NCBI RefSeq assembly: GCF_963678635.1
Contig: NC_087063.1
Span: 57,046,759-57,110,758, forward strand
Length of the DNA stretch: 64,000 nt
Reading direction: 5' to 3'
Source of the DNA: Symsagittifera roscoffensis
Lineage: Eukaryota > Xenacoelomorpha > Acoela > Convolutidae
Position numbers and translations under genes: made by a program. Below, piece by piece: positions 1 through 10,055 of this stretch (positions within the stretch are counted from its first letter, which is position 1; each line of letters opens with the position of its first letter). Under the pieces are notes generated by a model. That model worked only from the letters and a program-made list of their open reading frames with translations. It had not been told where the DNA came from and did not search any database.

Positions 1-1735
1 CACGTCCCATGATCTTTCCATGAAATTCACTCGGCTCCAGGTTGTCCCTGTCTTGCCTTCTAACTCACTTTGATATCTCTCCCTTTCCTCTTCCGGCAGC
101 GTGCTCAGGAAGGATACCCTCATTGATTCTTCGATTTTTCTCCTCCTTGGTGACTCATGGAGCAATTTCTGCGGATCCCTGCTTCGGCATTCTCTCGCCT
201 GGCTTATTGGGTCTATCGGGGATAAGTCGGCCGACGCCTCCTTTGTAGGGGACATGAAAGACGATGGCGTCATTAGCAATAGACTCCCATCGACTTCCCC
301 ATCGTCGTCTTCACTAAACCGGTATTCTAGCAAGTCTCTCTCTAACGCTCCCACATCCGTCTCACCCGGTTTTCCCGCCTTTCCCTCGATGTCGTCGTCG
401 TCATCGTCCTGATCCATCAATTCATCATCACCTGCATCAGGTTTCGGCCTGGGTCCTGAAGGTCCTTGTCGTGAGTCTATGCCCGAGTCCGGCCGAGCCG
501 GTACGGTCATGTCTCCTGCATGATAAAACAACTCATCATTCACCAGGAATTCTACAGACTCCTCGCCATGTGGTGCCAGGTCCTCTATTGTTATATATGA
601 GCCTCCTCTGCTCTCCTTTGCCACTTCCATCATTACTACTTTCACTTCTCCTGACCACTTTAATCTTGACAAATCATCTGTGGGAGAATACACTTCGTTC
701 CACATTTCAGCCGAGACCTCTGGTCTCCTAGAGGGTAGCGCCTTGATCTTTTTCCTGCTCCAAGCATCAGGAAATGAGAAGTCAAACGTGTGCGCTGCTG
801 CAACTTTCCAGCCGATGAAGCGCGGCTCCATCCCTTCACTCCACTTCAACATTCTATTCTCTGCGTCACGAGCTGCTCCGATGCGAGGGGCAATGATGGG
901 AGATGTGACTCCCAACAACATCCTCCTTATCGGTGGATATCGAGGGCATTGGTCCGGCAGCGGCCTGGACCCGGAAAGCCACGCTTGCTGGTTCTCTTTA
1001 GCGTGTGCATAGGCCTCTGGTAAGAGTGGCACTCCCATAGCCGCTCCTGTATCCTTCACTACTGGTCTTAAGTTCCAAAGCTTCGGGTTAAACTGGATGT
1101 GAGAAAGTTCCTCACGGCCCATTCGGCACTTGAAGTGGTTGTTGAAATCCATCAACACCCAACCTGGCTCCGCTATTCTTCCGAACAGTCTATCGTCACT
1201 GGCCAGCTCTCTCAACTCCCTCTGCCCTACCCAGTTCAGCACGGAACAATCCACGACTGAGACCAGGTTGACATACAACACCGAATTCCTGTATGCCTTG
1301 ACTTGCACGTCCGGGAACACGAAAGACATCAACGGTCCATACACCACCGTGACGAATTCCCGCAGTCCGTGAATCAGAGCCAACGGATCGATCCGCATCA
1401 TGACTGCCAAATCTGTCAGCAAGGGCATGCCACAATATTGCTTGCACTCACTCGCATCCGTCGCCACCTTATCTTCTCCCGTGACGCTTCTGTTCTGCTG
1501 TAAGAGATATTGGAGCAGGAGAGTCCTCCAGTCTTTCATCTTCTTGAGCGAGGCGGTTTCCAACTGTGCATTGAACTCACGACTGGGTCCCTGTAGTTGT
1601 TCAGGGTAACGTAACAGCACAAGCAAATCACCCAGTCGACCGTAGGTCATGGCAACCAGGGTCAGGAGTCCATCCAATCTCAAATCTGCCAACGCTTGGG
1701 TGAAAAGATTCGCCGGCCCCTTCACGAAATTTCAC
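1..1735 (-). pseudogene. ORF2 segment of D (second frame), open to the window edge
   Basis: Reading the minus strand from about 1735 down to base 1, one frame stays open without a stop and runs off the window. It continues the product of the 1628-2992 segment after a single-base frameshift near 1731. It matches A across the ORF2 region after the second SGNH-like domain: the stretch ending in VLNW, the following CRMG block, and the block where RRMLLGVTSP in D matches RRMTLGMNSP in A. Toward base 1 it turns acidic, with a run of aspartates. In D the VLNW boundary is read straight through, which shows that the stop in A at 15177 is a mutation. Function is unknown. Confidence 0.7.
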
Positions 1736-2992
1736 GTATAAGGCTAACACCAGGCCAATCGATAACTTCCTGATGTCTCTCACAAAACTCGCGATCAAGT
1801 TCCGGGATGCCCTAGGATAGCACGTCGACAGGAAGGATGGCGTCCATCCCACTCCCATTCCACCCAAGATAGCATCCGATCGTTCGTACTGTGCCCTCGT
1901 GGCTAGCACGTCAGCTTGGAACTTGTCCAGTGACATCGTATTTACGTCCTGCATCAGCTTCAACATCATGCTCCCAGCTAACTCCCGGGCATCAAACAAT
2001 TTTTTCAGATATATGTGTATCTCTTTTATCACTGCCGGCGCATGCTCGAACGCGTCCTCACCCAAGGTGCACAGCCTTGGTGACAAGTACAACCATACGT
2101 TATTATGCGGCTTCGTGCGCAAAGCCATTGCCATGAGATCTTCTTCCGCTGATGTCATGTTCTTCCTGACTATCTTGCCCTGCTCATTCTCGGCATGATC
2201 CATCTGTCTGAACCAGAGATCATCAGCCACCTGTTGTACTAACAGATGATCGTCATCCACCGCTGGTCTTAACTTCAGCAATCTGGCAAAGTTGGACAGC
2301 TCCAACCCCAGAACCTCATCTAGCACCAACCGAGTTGTGCTACAATCTCTGAGCCCCTGTATGGCATTGGAAATATCAGCCCAAACGGCGGGAAGCTCAG
2401 ATCGGGACGGGTAGTAATTGTCTGGGTCTACTACTCTGTTCGGGGCCGGAATTATCACGTTGAACCTCCCCTCTGCTATCGTCGTGACCATTGTGTATAC
2501 AAACTGAAGGGGTTCTGGCAATGCAGCGTACCCTGGTGACAACACAAAGACCACCTTCACCACATTATGGGTGAAACGTTGTTTTGCTGCTGCTTCTACC
2601 TCAGCCATCGCCGAGAGCAATGTCATTATCGCCTCCCCTATGACCTCGTTGCTCGGGATCGATCCATCCGTCAGACGTGACAATAAGCCCCTGCTTTGCA
2701 GATGATCATTTGAGCCTGCTACCACTATCACCTGCGGCTCCATACTAACCACCCTTCGTACACTTATCATCATGCCGATTGCCTTTACCCAATCCAATTT
2801 AGGTGCCGTGAAGAAAATCACGTCGGGCCATAAGAGAGAACGGGGCGTATAGAGATAATCGGAACTGGCTACGATCAGATACTTTGCAGCTTTCATCTCT
2901 AAGGGATCGTAAGCTGCGAACAGGCCGTCGCCTATTGGGGCCTTCAGTTTCCCATATCTCTGGTCATCTCCATCTACCGTGGTCGTTCGGGG
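1628..2992 (-). pseudogene. ORF2 segment of D with divergent SGNH-like domain
   Basis: Segment of ORF2 that aligns along its length with residues about 155-590 of the A segment at 15177-17402. Shared features are a hydrophobic strand followed by ASSD (A has AGSD), then VVAGSNDHL (A has FAGMNDHL), SPGYA, APNR and a SEL..WADIS block. These read like blocks I and III of an SGNH hydrolase with altered catalytic residues, so the fold call is inference. The frame is continuous with 2993-3508 except for one TAA at 2993-2995. It ends by frameshift near 1731 and overlaps the next frame. Conservation of the same residues in a divergent copy argues that the domain was under protein-level selection. Confidence 0.7.
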
Positions 2993-3508
2993 TTAGTCCC
3001 TTGAATACTCACCAGGCGTCTGACCAGGTGGTTTAGCGAACTGCCTGTACATCTTATGATGCTTGTTGTTGGGCTTGTTCTCTACCTGAAACTTGCCTCT
3101 TCGAGCAGGTGGCGTCAATTCCCGGTCTCTCTGTCGGACGTCCGTAAGGGACCGCGTGTTCAAAGGTCCAAAGGTATTGTCCTGAGGCAACCCGTTCAAG
3201 TCTGCATGTCGGAGCATAGTCGTAGAGCTGAACTGCTCCTGCTCTGCCAGCAGCCAATCCACGCCTGATATCCGATATAGTCGCGACACCGTGGGACTTC
3301 CTCCGCCAATCATTCTCATCGCGTCCTCCCGACACGTCAGGGTATTCATGTTCAATTTCGTGGACATTTCTGTCTTGTACTGTCCCCAATGACTCGGGTC
3401 TGATCGGTTCCAAAGCAGCAGGCTGCCTGGTTCGACTCCCTCCGCAGGCATGGCGCTCGTAGACGGTCCTGCTGCTGAAGCAGGGTTTGCCGTGGCGTGT
3501 AAGACTGG
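2993..3508 (-). pseudogene. ORF2 segment of D upstream of the SGNH-like domain
   Basis: Matches the start of the A segment 15177-17402. The CVDW motif of A is GVDW here, followed by a helix and ADLNGLP (A has ADLTGIP). A TAA at 2993-2995 interrupts the frame; the next codon continues the same product, so this is a point nonsense mutation. The minus-strand frame stays open a little past 3508, but that part overlaps E sequence on the other strand and is not part of this gene. The true N-terminus is missing at the D/E junction. Confidence 0.6.
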
Positions 3509-4568
3509 CCCAAGTGTGTAAGACTGGCTCGGATGTCTCATCACTCACACAGGTTGTTGAGGAAAATCCGAGGGACAGTGCTGAGAGAACAGAGGGATGA
3601 CTTGAGTGAAACTTGGGGGGAAGAACTTTTGGGTTTGGAAAGTGAAAACACAAGTGACCATGAGAGACAAAACGTGGTCGGGAAACCTATGGGGGGTGCT
3701 CCAAACATGGAAGAGAACGACGCGATACACGAGAAATGATGGAACTTGAGCCTCTCCTAGAAGCCTCGGGAGAGCGCAACCTTAGGGGTATTGACCTCAC
3801 ACATGGGGAGTGTCCATGCCACTGTCAGGCACAAACAGTGTGGTACCCGGATCACGCGAACCTCTGCCTGATCTGGGATGTGGAAAGACTTAGTTCGTGA
3901 CCATCTTGGTGGTGAGCACGATGCTGGCTCTACGATGGATTGAAGAAATTGTAACCAAGTATCGGGAGTCGAAGACGCCAACGGCGGAGTCGATATACGC
4001 GATAGATTATAGCAGCAGACTTGAGTTGTTTGAGACTGCATGCAAGGTATTCGCCATACCAATGGAAGTCAGACACGTATGGAGCCGCTTGAGTTACTTT
4101 CCATGGTTTCGAGCGACACTGACGTCTTGGTTATACATGACAACGAAAGATCACATGAGGAAATATCAAAAGGAATATCGACAGTTCCAGGCCGAGATAG
4201 GACCGGAGGCTTTCAAGAGACCTCTGCTGACCCATCGAAAGGCGATCACGACGGGTTGGAAAAGAGTCGGTAGAGTGTCAAGAAACAATACCAAGGCGAG
4301 AGAGTCGATACTAGAGGAAGACTTGGCGAAGAACGTGAGCCTGAGTCTACACAGTTCCTTCTGTTTGAACCGAGAGTCGAGGGTGAAGAGTTTGCCCAAC
4401 CAAGCAAAGAGATTGCTGGATTAAAGGGAATGGATGCGGTCCTATGAACAGCTGAAAGCCTGGGAAGAGATCGTGATTAGCTCCGATGACGAAGAGGCAC
4501 TGTTGAAGCAGATTATGGTGTCAAATACGTCTGGGTCTGGTACCTCGAAGGCGAAGAGCGCGAGATGA
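3509..4568 (+). pseudogene. ORF2 C-terminal region in E
   Basis: Corresponds to the last 350 or so residues of ORF2. It starts with the SHHSH.LLRKI motif, then the acidic ELL.LESEN stretch, then the Cys/His cluster around HGECPCHC (here HGECPCHCQAQT), then RWIEE, the W..FRATLTSWLYM block, and the tail with LHSSFCLNRES. Frames change at about 3735. A short deletion near 3890 removes the equivalent of a segment present in A and B. A TAA at 4422-4424 replaces a sense codon. From about 3897 to 4424 the frame is open where A is broken by a frameshift and an amber codon, so E helps define the intact layout of the ORF2 tail. Function is unknown. Confidence 0.75.
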
Positions 4569-5009
4569 GCCGGCGGCTCAATGGGGAATTCTAGAGTCTT
4601 GAGTCTTGAGAGGGAAGGAAAGGGGCTAGAGGGTGAACTTGGATGAAATCTAAGTTCACGAAAAAGAAATTTTAACGAACGAGATATTGTTATTAATATG
4701 TTATATCTCTTATATAAATCAAAATGATGCATGACAATTTCCTGATTGAATAGGACAAAAGAAATTTTAAAATTTTAGCTTAAAAAGCGAAAATTCAAAG
4801 GTGCAGGTGTGTGCAGATTTTGATTGCTGTTTAGCGATAGTGTGAAAACTTTACATGTTTGTGAATTTTGCGGTGTAGATAAACTTAAGTCTGCTGCAAA
4901 CTTCTGTAAATGACCACTGGCACTGTACTTTGAGCAACACTCGGGTCTCTGAGGATTCACTGACAGACTGCAGCACGCAATAAGGACATCGATCTTGAGT
5001 CCGGGGAGT
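4569..5009 (+). other. 3' untranslated region and polypurine tract of E
   Basis: About 430 bp between the ORF2 stop and the LTR. It contains the AAATTTTAACGAA block, an AT-rich TATTGTTATTAATATG stretch and CATGACAATTTCCTGATTG, all also present in A and B. It ends in CCGGGGAGT at 5001-5009, the same purine tract that precedes the LTR in A, B and C. No gene is seen here. Confidence 0.7.
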
Positions 5010-5848
5010 TTAATTTTCGGGGAGTCAAAAATTCGAATAGAGCCGGTCATGCTCAGTTTTCTCGCGACAACTGAAAACATCAAAAATAAAAAACATCAAA
5101 GAAGAACCGAATTACAATTGCGGGAAAGTTGTCGAATAAACACAGTGGGAAATTGCTATTAGCAATTTCCGTCGTAGAAAACGAGAGTAGAGCTGTCTTA
5201 TCTGATATAGGAGACAGAACAATCACAAGAGCAAATCAAGACTCAACTGAACCAGAGTGAACCTTCAATGGAAAGGTAGACAACTGAAGTCTCCCAATGG
5301 TTCAGATCCAAAACTATTTTCTTGAATTAAAACTCATTCCCTTTGATTGGAACTCATTGTTAGAAAACTTCTCGAGTTATGATCAATGATATTCATGCTA
5401 GAGTTATTAATTAGCTTAATTACTCTGTTTCTCAAGTGTGCTGCTATGTAAGTACCAAAGTTAATTTTCCCGAGTGCATTTCATGATAAGTATGTTGAGG
5501 TAAGGCGAGTTTTAGGTTGATCCATCTGAAATGGATCAAAGTTCCACTGTCCAATAAAAAGTAACTTAACGGATTGTTCCGACCCTGTTTTTAATGGCGT
5601 TCGCGTATTTTGGGTATTTTGAGACCTAAGTACGGGGACGTTCTTATTTTCTAGAGTGGGGGGGGGTAATTTGGTAGTGGCCTTTAAGCTGTAACGGGTT
5701 CTAGTCTCATGTCGCAAGTGAACCGAATTGGCTCCGACCGTTTTTGAGGTAGAAAAACACAAGAGATAGTGTCCCTGACTCTTGAGCCAATGGTTATAGG
5801 GCCTATTTTTCTTATGCCTCATATGTGACCGAAGTAGGCGACTGCTAC
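5010..5848 (+). repeat. LTR of element E (5' end deleted)
   Basis: Similar throughout to the LTRs of B. It includes the palindrome GGAAATTGC-N5-GCAATTTCC near 5148-5170, the TTGATCCAT/ATGGATCAA hairpin near 5516-5538, AATAAA close behind it, and the terminal AGGCGACTGCTAC that matches AGGCGACTGTTAC in B. About 60 bp after the polypurine tract is missing, so the TGTGCC terminus is lost. That deletion would remove one terminus needed for integration. Confidence 0.8.
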
Positions 5849-6213
5849 CTATTCAAATTTTCAGTAAATGTATCAAAATGGTTAAGTCTAGTTTTCAAAA
5901 ATAAACATAAGAAGTCAAAAAAGTTGAATACAGCAAAAAACTGCCACAAAACTAAATCTAATTGAACAGAATCTGTTTAGGCCAAAAAAATGAAAGACTC
6001 GACAAAAAAATTTCAGTCCGCCTCACCCTCAAAGACAAAATATTTTGCTTATCAAACGACACAAAACTAGGTTACTTAGCCAATATAATATAGGACAAAG
6101 AGGCGAAGCTGCGCTTTGCAAACACTTGCGAGAACACGGACAAAATGCAGCTCTATCGAGTGAAATAAGAAAAAGAATAAAAAATCCTCGAATAAGCAAA
6201 AACTCGGCTACGT
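5849..6213. other. Unassigned sequence between element E and solo LTR F
   Basis: About 365 bp, A-rich on the plus strand, with no match to other parts of the window that I can see. Short open frames run on both strands (plus 6045-6242, minus 6029-6265), but they extend into the F LTR and show no recognisable motif. This may be host sequence or an older repeat. Confidence 0.4.
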
Positions 6214-7094
6214 GTAACATTCGCCCAAACACAACACAGTGACAGAGCGAAGAAAAAGTACCCATTTCTTTTGTCAGGGGTCAGTTACCTTAATTCTACT
6301 CGTTTTTCACCGTCTCGACCTTGCCAGTTGACTTTCTGGTCTGTCTCGGGCAAAGTAAAAAGTTACTATTTTTAGGCCATCAGTCAAGCGACTTTTGATC
6401 AGTTTTCGTTTACATGCGAACACAACCACGTAGCTGGGTCTCGGATCCTCAGACTACGTGATTGCTATTTAAAATACGGCTCGAATACCCTATTTTAAAA
6501 TGTTTTTGATGACAGTTCTATTTTAAATCCATTGGAGATGGATTGAACCTTTCCTCTTTCTAGCTACTCATATTCTAAAATATCAACAATACCGGTGTTA
6601 ATTCAAAGTTTTATGGCATCAGAGTAGCTGAAAAGTCCGTTCTTTATAGTCCTTCACCATATACTGTTTCTGGGGGGCCGAGCCTCCGCTTCCATGTTTT
6701 CACTGTAGTAACGTCAATATTACTCCCAATTCGTGGCACGGGAGGGTACTGCTCTCCACTACTTCCCCACTGAAGCCTCCCTTCTCGCTCACTCCTTCCG
6801 CTAAGTGTCTTATCGTGCGTGATCGTCACGATAAGAGGCTTCGTTTTTATATCGTTATCAACCGACTGTTTCTCACTATTTTCGCTGTTGTTCTGATTCT
6901 ATCACTTTTTCTAGTCAAATTGGTCGTATTTTGTGTTTCTGAGAAATATTCGTTCGTCAATCGAAATTTTGAAAATTTCAAATTCTCGTTTATTCCGATC
7001 CTCCTTTGCAGTAATTTTCAACCATTAAGGCCTCTACTTGTATTTTTACGTTGCGTCGGAAGGTTGCGCTGTGCCAGTCTGGCAGAATGGCACA
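6214..7094 (-). repeat. Solo LTR F, related to the LTR of element C
   Basis: Minus-oriented LTR. On the plus strand it starts GTAACATTCGCCC and ends GGCACA, like C. Blocks shared with the C LTR are TTTTTCACCGTCT near 6305, a CTGG(G/A)TCTC block near 6435, and the hairpin AATCCAT-N5-ATGGATT at 6526-6544 followed by GAACCTTTCC. Neither flank carries the primer-binding-like site or the polypurine tract, so it is a solo LTR. The flanks (ACGT left, TTTT right) do not match as a target duplication. Five T residues separate it from the start of the C LTR. Confidence 0.7.
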
Positions 7095-7099
7095 TTTTT

Positions 7100-7108
7100 G
7101 TAACATTC
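7100..7108 (-). repeat. Terminal 9 bp of the split 3' LTR of element C
   Basis: GTAACATTC here, joined in thought to GCCCGG at 51551, recreates the start of a C-type LTR as seen in F (GTAACATTCGCCC). B therefore inserted 9 bp inside the LTR of C and duplicated ATTC. Confidence 0.75.
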
Positions 7109-8006
7109 TGTGCCAGTCGGTCATATTTGGAAGTTTGACCTTGAGAAACACGAAACACGCAATTTTGGGAGGAAATTTAATTTTTCAAAATTGCGAATGG
7201 AACCTGTCATGCTCATCTTTCTCGCGACAACCGAAAATATCAGAAAAATAAGATCAGAACATGCGATTTACAATCGCGGGAAAGTACCTAAAAAAGCAGC
7301 GGGAAATTGCTATTCGCAATTTCCAGATACAAAACAAAACGCGAGTAGAGCCGTCTTATCCTGAAATAGGAAAAGAAACGATTGCGAAAGAAGATCACGA
7401 TTATTCGAGCTGAACTAGAGTGAACCCTCAGTGGAAAGTTGAACAGCTGGGGTGTCCCAATGGTTCAGACCAAAACTTCATCACTAGAGTCAAAACTTGT
7501 TTTCCTTATTGAAACTAGTTAGTATTAAACTTCTCAAGTTATCATACTTAATTCTCGAGTTGCTCATTAATTTAGTTACCTCTAATTCCCGAGTGTGCCG
7601 ACATGTGAGTTCTCAATTTAGTTTTCTTGAGTGTGTTTTATGATTGTTATGTTGAGATAAAGCGAGTTTTAGGTTGATCCATCTGAAATGGATCAAAGTT
7701 ACACTGTCTAATAAAAAGCAACTGTGCGGATTGTTCCGACCCTGTTTTTAACGGCGTTCGTGTACTTTGGGTATTTTGAGACCCAGGTATGGGGACGTTC
7801 TTATTTTCTAGAGTGGGGGGGGGGTATTTTGGTAGTGGCCTTTAAGCTGTAACGGGTTTTTAGTCTCATGTCGCAAGCAAACTGAATTGGCTCCGACCGT
7901 TTTGAGGTAGAAAAACACGAGAGATAGTGTCCCTGACTCTTGAGCCAATGGTTATAGGGCCTATTCTTCTTAAGCCTCATATGTGACCGAAGTAGGCGAC
8001 TGTTAC
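7109..8006 (+). repeat. 5' LTR of element B
   Basis: 898 bp, starting TGTGCC and ending GTTAC, matching the 3' LTR at 50669-51546. Inside are a perfect palindrome, GGAAATTGC-TATTC-GCAATTTCC (7302-7324), and a hairpin, TTGATCCAT-CTGAA-ATGGATCAA (7674-7696), followed by AATAAA at 7710-7715, a likely polyadenylation signal. Promoter elements should lie upstream of that signal, but I cannot place a TATA box with confidence. With these ends both A and B give exact 4-bp target duplications, so the termini are TG...AC rather than the usual TG...CA. Confidence 0.92.
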
Positions 8007-8018
8007 ATAGTGTTTTTA

Positions 8019-8036
8019 TGGCGCTCCTGGGTGTTT
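8019..8036 (+). promoter_or_regulatory. Putative tRNA primer-binding site of B
   Basis: TGGCGCTCCTGGGTG begins 12 bases after the LTR end. It starts with TGG, as expected for pairing with a tRNA 3' CCA, and the same site, with one base changed, follows the 5' LTR of A. I cannot name the tRNA. Confidence 0.5.
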
Positions 8037-8278
8037 TTACGACATCATGACTACGGAGTCGAACCCACTTGACTCAGCTCCGGGCTACATGCCCATTCTA
8101 GAGCACCGGTGGTACGGTTCAGCGGAACGAGTAAACGAGTGATAGCTTTTTAAGAAAACTCGAGAAAATTTCCTGGTACGCTCACCGAACGAGGCTTAGC
8201 TAACCGAGTAAGGGGGTGGGGTAACTAGGGGGACGAAAAAACCACCAAAAGACAAAAAGCCAAACAAAAACCGAAAAA

Positions 8279-8530
8279 GAACAGAAAAAAAACTATAAAA
8301 CAAAAAATTACAGTGACTTTGACACCAAATTAGTTGGATCAAACCTTTATATTAATCAAATAGTATACACATACTGTTTTTTATAAGACCGATCGTTATA
8401 AGACCGAAGAACAGAAAAAAAAACTATAAAACAAAAAATTACAGTGACTTTGACACCAAATTAGTTGGATCAAACCTTTATATTAATTAAATAGTATACA
8501 CATACTGTTTTTTATAAGACCGATCGTTTC
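8279..8530 (+). repeat. Tandem duplication of about 130 bp in the B leader
   Basis: Two adjacent, nearly identical copies (8279-8408 and 8409-8530) of a block running from GAACAGAAAAAAAACTATAA through GTATACACATACTG to GACCGATCGTT. A has one copy (about 30535-30640, minus strand), so the duplication arose in the B lineage. Confidence 0.85.
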
Positions 8531-8600
8531 GATCATTTTAGCAATCTGAAAAGGTGCCCGAGAATGGAGCATTGTGATGGGTTTTCAGATAGCTTGCAAC

Positions 8601-8797
8601 TTAGCTGGACCATTAGGAGACTTGACTGGAACAGGTGACCAGTCGAGTGGGAAAGTGGTTCACAAGGATTTAGCTGGACCATTAGGAGACTTGACTGGAA
8701 CAGGTGACTAGTCAAGTGGGAAAGTGGTTCACAGGGATTTAGCTGGACCATTAGGAGACTTGACTGGAACAGGTGACCAGCCAAGTGGGAAAGTGGT
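8601..8797 (+). repeat. 69-bp leader repeat, three copies
   Basis: Copies start at 8601, 8670 and 8739 with TTAGCTGGACCATTAGGAGA and contain GACTGGAACAGGTGACCAG. A carries a 70-bp version, also three copies, at the same leader position. Confidence 0.9.
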
Positions 8798-9054
8798 GCC
8801 ATTGATCAGCCGCAGGACGAGTCAAGGAAACAACCAGCACGAGCAGAGCAACATGAGAGGACGGGAGCGTTCTCAACTTGGACAAACGGGTATCGTTAAA
8901 ATCCACATTATATTATAGGAAATAAGTGTAAAAATGGATAAGCCGAACCCCATTGTTTTGAGGAAGTTTTTACTCAAGCAGGCCTGGAAACGAGTCTACG
9001 GTTTTCTCTCGAGAGGTTTAGAACCCGGCGCTTAAGGGAATTTTCGGCTTAAGA

Positions 9055-9133
9055 GGGGGGCTAAAGAGGGGGGAGGTTAGAAGGGGGGCTGGTTAGGTTA
9101 GAGGTTGGTGGTTGTGAAGTGTAAAAAGGGGGG
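9055..9133 (+). other. G-run cluster in the B leader (possible G-quadruplex)
   Basis: Four separate runs of six G (starting about 9055, 9068, 9083 and 9128) on the sense strand. The same cluster, slightly reduced, lies in the leader of A (C runs on the plus strand at 30009-30042). A is inserted about 20 bp downstream. Folding is inference from the run pattern. Confidence 0.5.
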
Positions 9134-9152
9134 ACACATTAGAGTAACTAAT

Positions 9153-10055
9153 GTAACATTCGTCTACTGTAGTCACACATGAGGTTTAAGAAAAATAGGC
9201 CCTATAACCATTGGCTCAAGAGTCAGGGACACTATCTCTTGTGTTTTTCTACCTCAAATCAGTCGGAGCCAATTCGGTTCGCTTGTGACATGAGACTACA
9301 ACCCGTTACAGCTTGAAGGCTACTACCAAAATATCCCCCCACTCTAGAAATAAGAACGTCCCCATACTTAGGTCTCTAGATACCCAAAATACATGAACGC
9401 CGTTAAAAACCGGGTCAGAACAATCCGTTAAGTTACTTTTTATCAGACAGTGGAACTTTGATCCATTTCAGATGGATCAACCTAAAACTCGCCTTACCTC
9501 AACATAACAATCATAAAACACACTCTAGAAATTTAAATTGAGTACTCACATCGTAGCACGCTCAAGAACTGGGAGTAATTAAGTCGGTAATCAACTCGAG
9601 AATTAAATAATGTAACTAAATGAGTTTAATGTTTATCAGTTTCAACAACAGGGACAAGTTTGAACTCTAGAGTATGGTTCCTCGTGAACCATTGGGACAC
9701 TCAAGCTGTCCACCTTCCATCGAAGGTTCACTCTAGTTCAGTTTGAATAATAATCCAGTCGAGCAATAATAGTCCAGTTCTCGGGAATACGCTTCCTTCT
9801 GTTTCAGATAGGACAGCTCTACTCTAGTTTTATTGTGACGGAAATTGCGAATGGCAATTTCCTACTGCTTTATCTGGCAACTTTCCCGCGATTGTTACTC
9901 GATCGTTCTGATTTCTCTTTTTCGGTTTTCAGTTATCGCGAGAAAATCGTGCATGACAGGCTCCTATCGAAAATTTGAAAAATCAAATTTCACTCCAAAA
10001 TTAAGCGTTCTTGTTTTTCTCAAGGTCAAACTTCCAAATATGACCGACTGGCACA
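9153..10055 (-). repeat. 3' LTR of element A
   Basis: 903 bp. In the sense direction it begins TGTGCC at 10055 and ends GTTAC at 9153. It carries the GGAAATTGC/GCAATTTCC palindrome (9840-9862) and the TTGATCCAT/ATGGATCAA hairpin (9458-9480), as in B and E. The other LTR has one mismatch in the palindrome. Confidence 0.95.

Larger units (their letters stand above)
1..3508 (-). mobile_element. Element D: fragment of a divergent giant gypsy-like element (ORF2 part only)
   Basis: Minus-strand fragment whose three open segments align end to end with the middle of ORF2 of elements A and B, at clearly lower similarity than A and B show to each other. It therefore belongs to a different subfamily. 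It continues past the left edge of the window. Its right end, on the 5' side, stops at about 3508, where it meets plus-strand element E head-to-head. No LTR, gag or pol of this copy lies in the window. The homology was judged by reading the translations; no alignment score was computed. Confidence 0.8.
3509..5848 (+). mobile_element. Element E: 5'-truncated 3' end of a B-like element
   Basis: Plus-strand copy of the last part of an A/B-type element: the C-terminus of ORF2, the 3' untranslated region, polypurine tract and one LTR. Similarity to A begins at the CCCAAG of the PKCVRLAR motif at 3509. The breakpoint is marked by a 12-bp direct repeat, GTGTAAGACTGG, at 3497-3508 and 3516-3527. No partner LTR lies in the window. 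Confidence 0.85.
8037..9152 (+). other. First part of the B leader (before the A insertion)
   Basis: Untranslated leader between the primer-binding-like site and the A insertion; no credible gene. It includes a duplicated AT-rich block, three 69-bp repeats and a series of G6 runs, given separately. The homologous leader of A lies on the minus strand between about 29,900 and 30,933, so the arrangement was present in their ancestor. Short ORFs across the 69-bp repeats (8533-8802, 8724-8918) are products of the repetition. Confidence 0.75.

Noticed and set aside
6029-6265. Small host gene in the unassigned stretch
   Set aside because: The short frames on both strands run into the F LTR and show no known motif.
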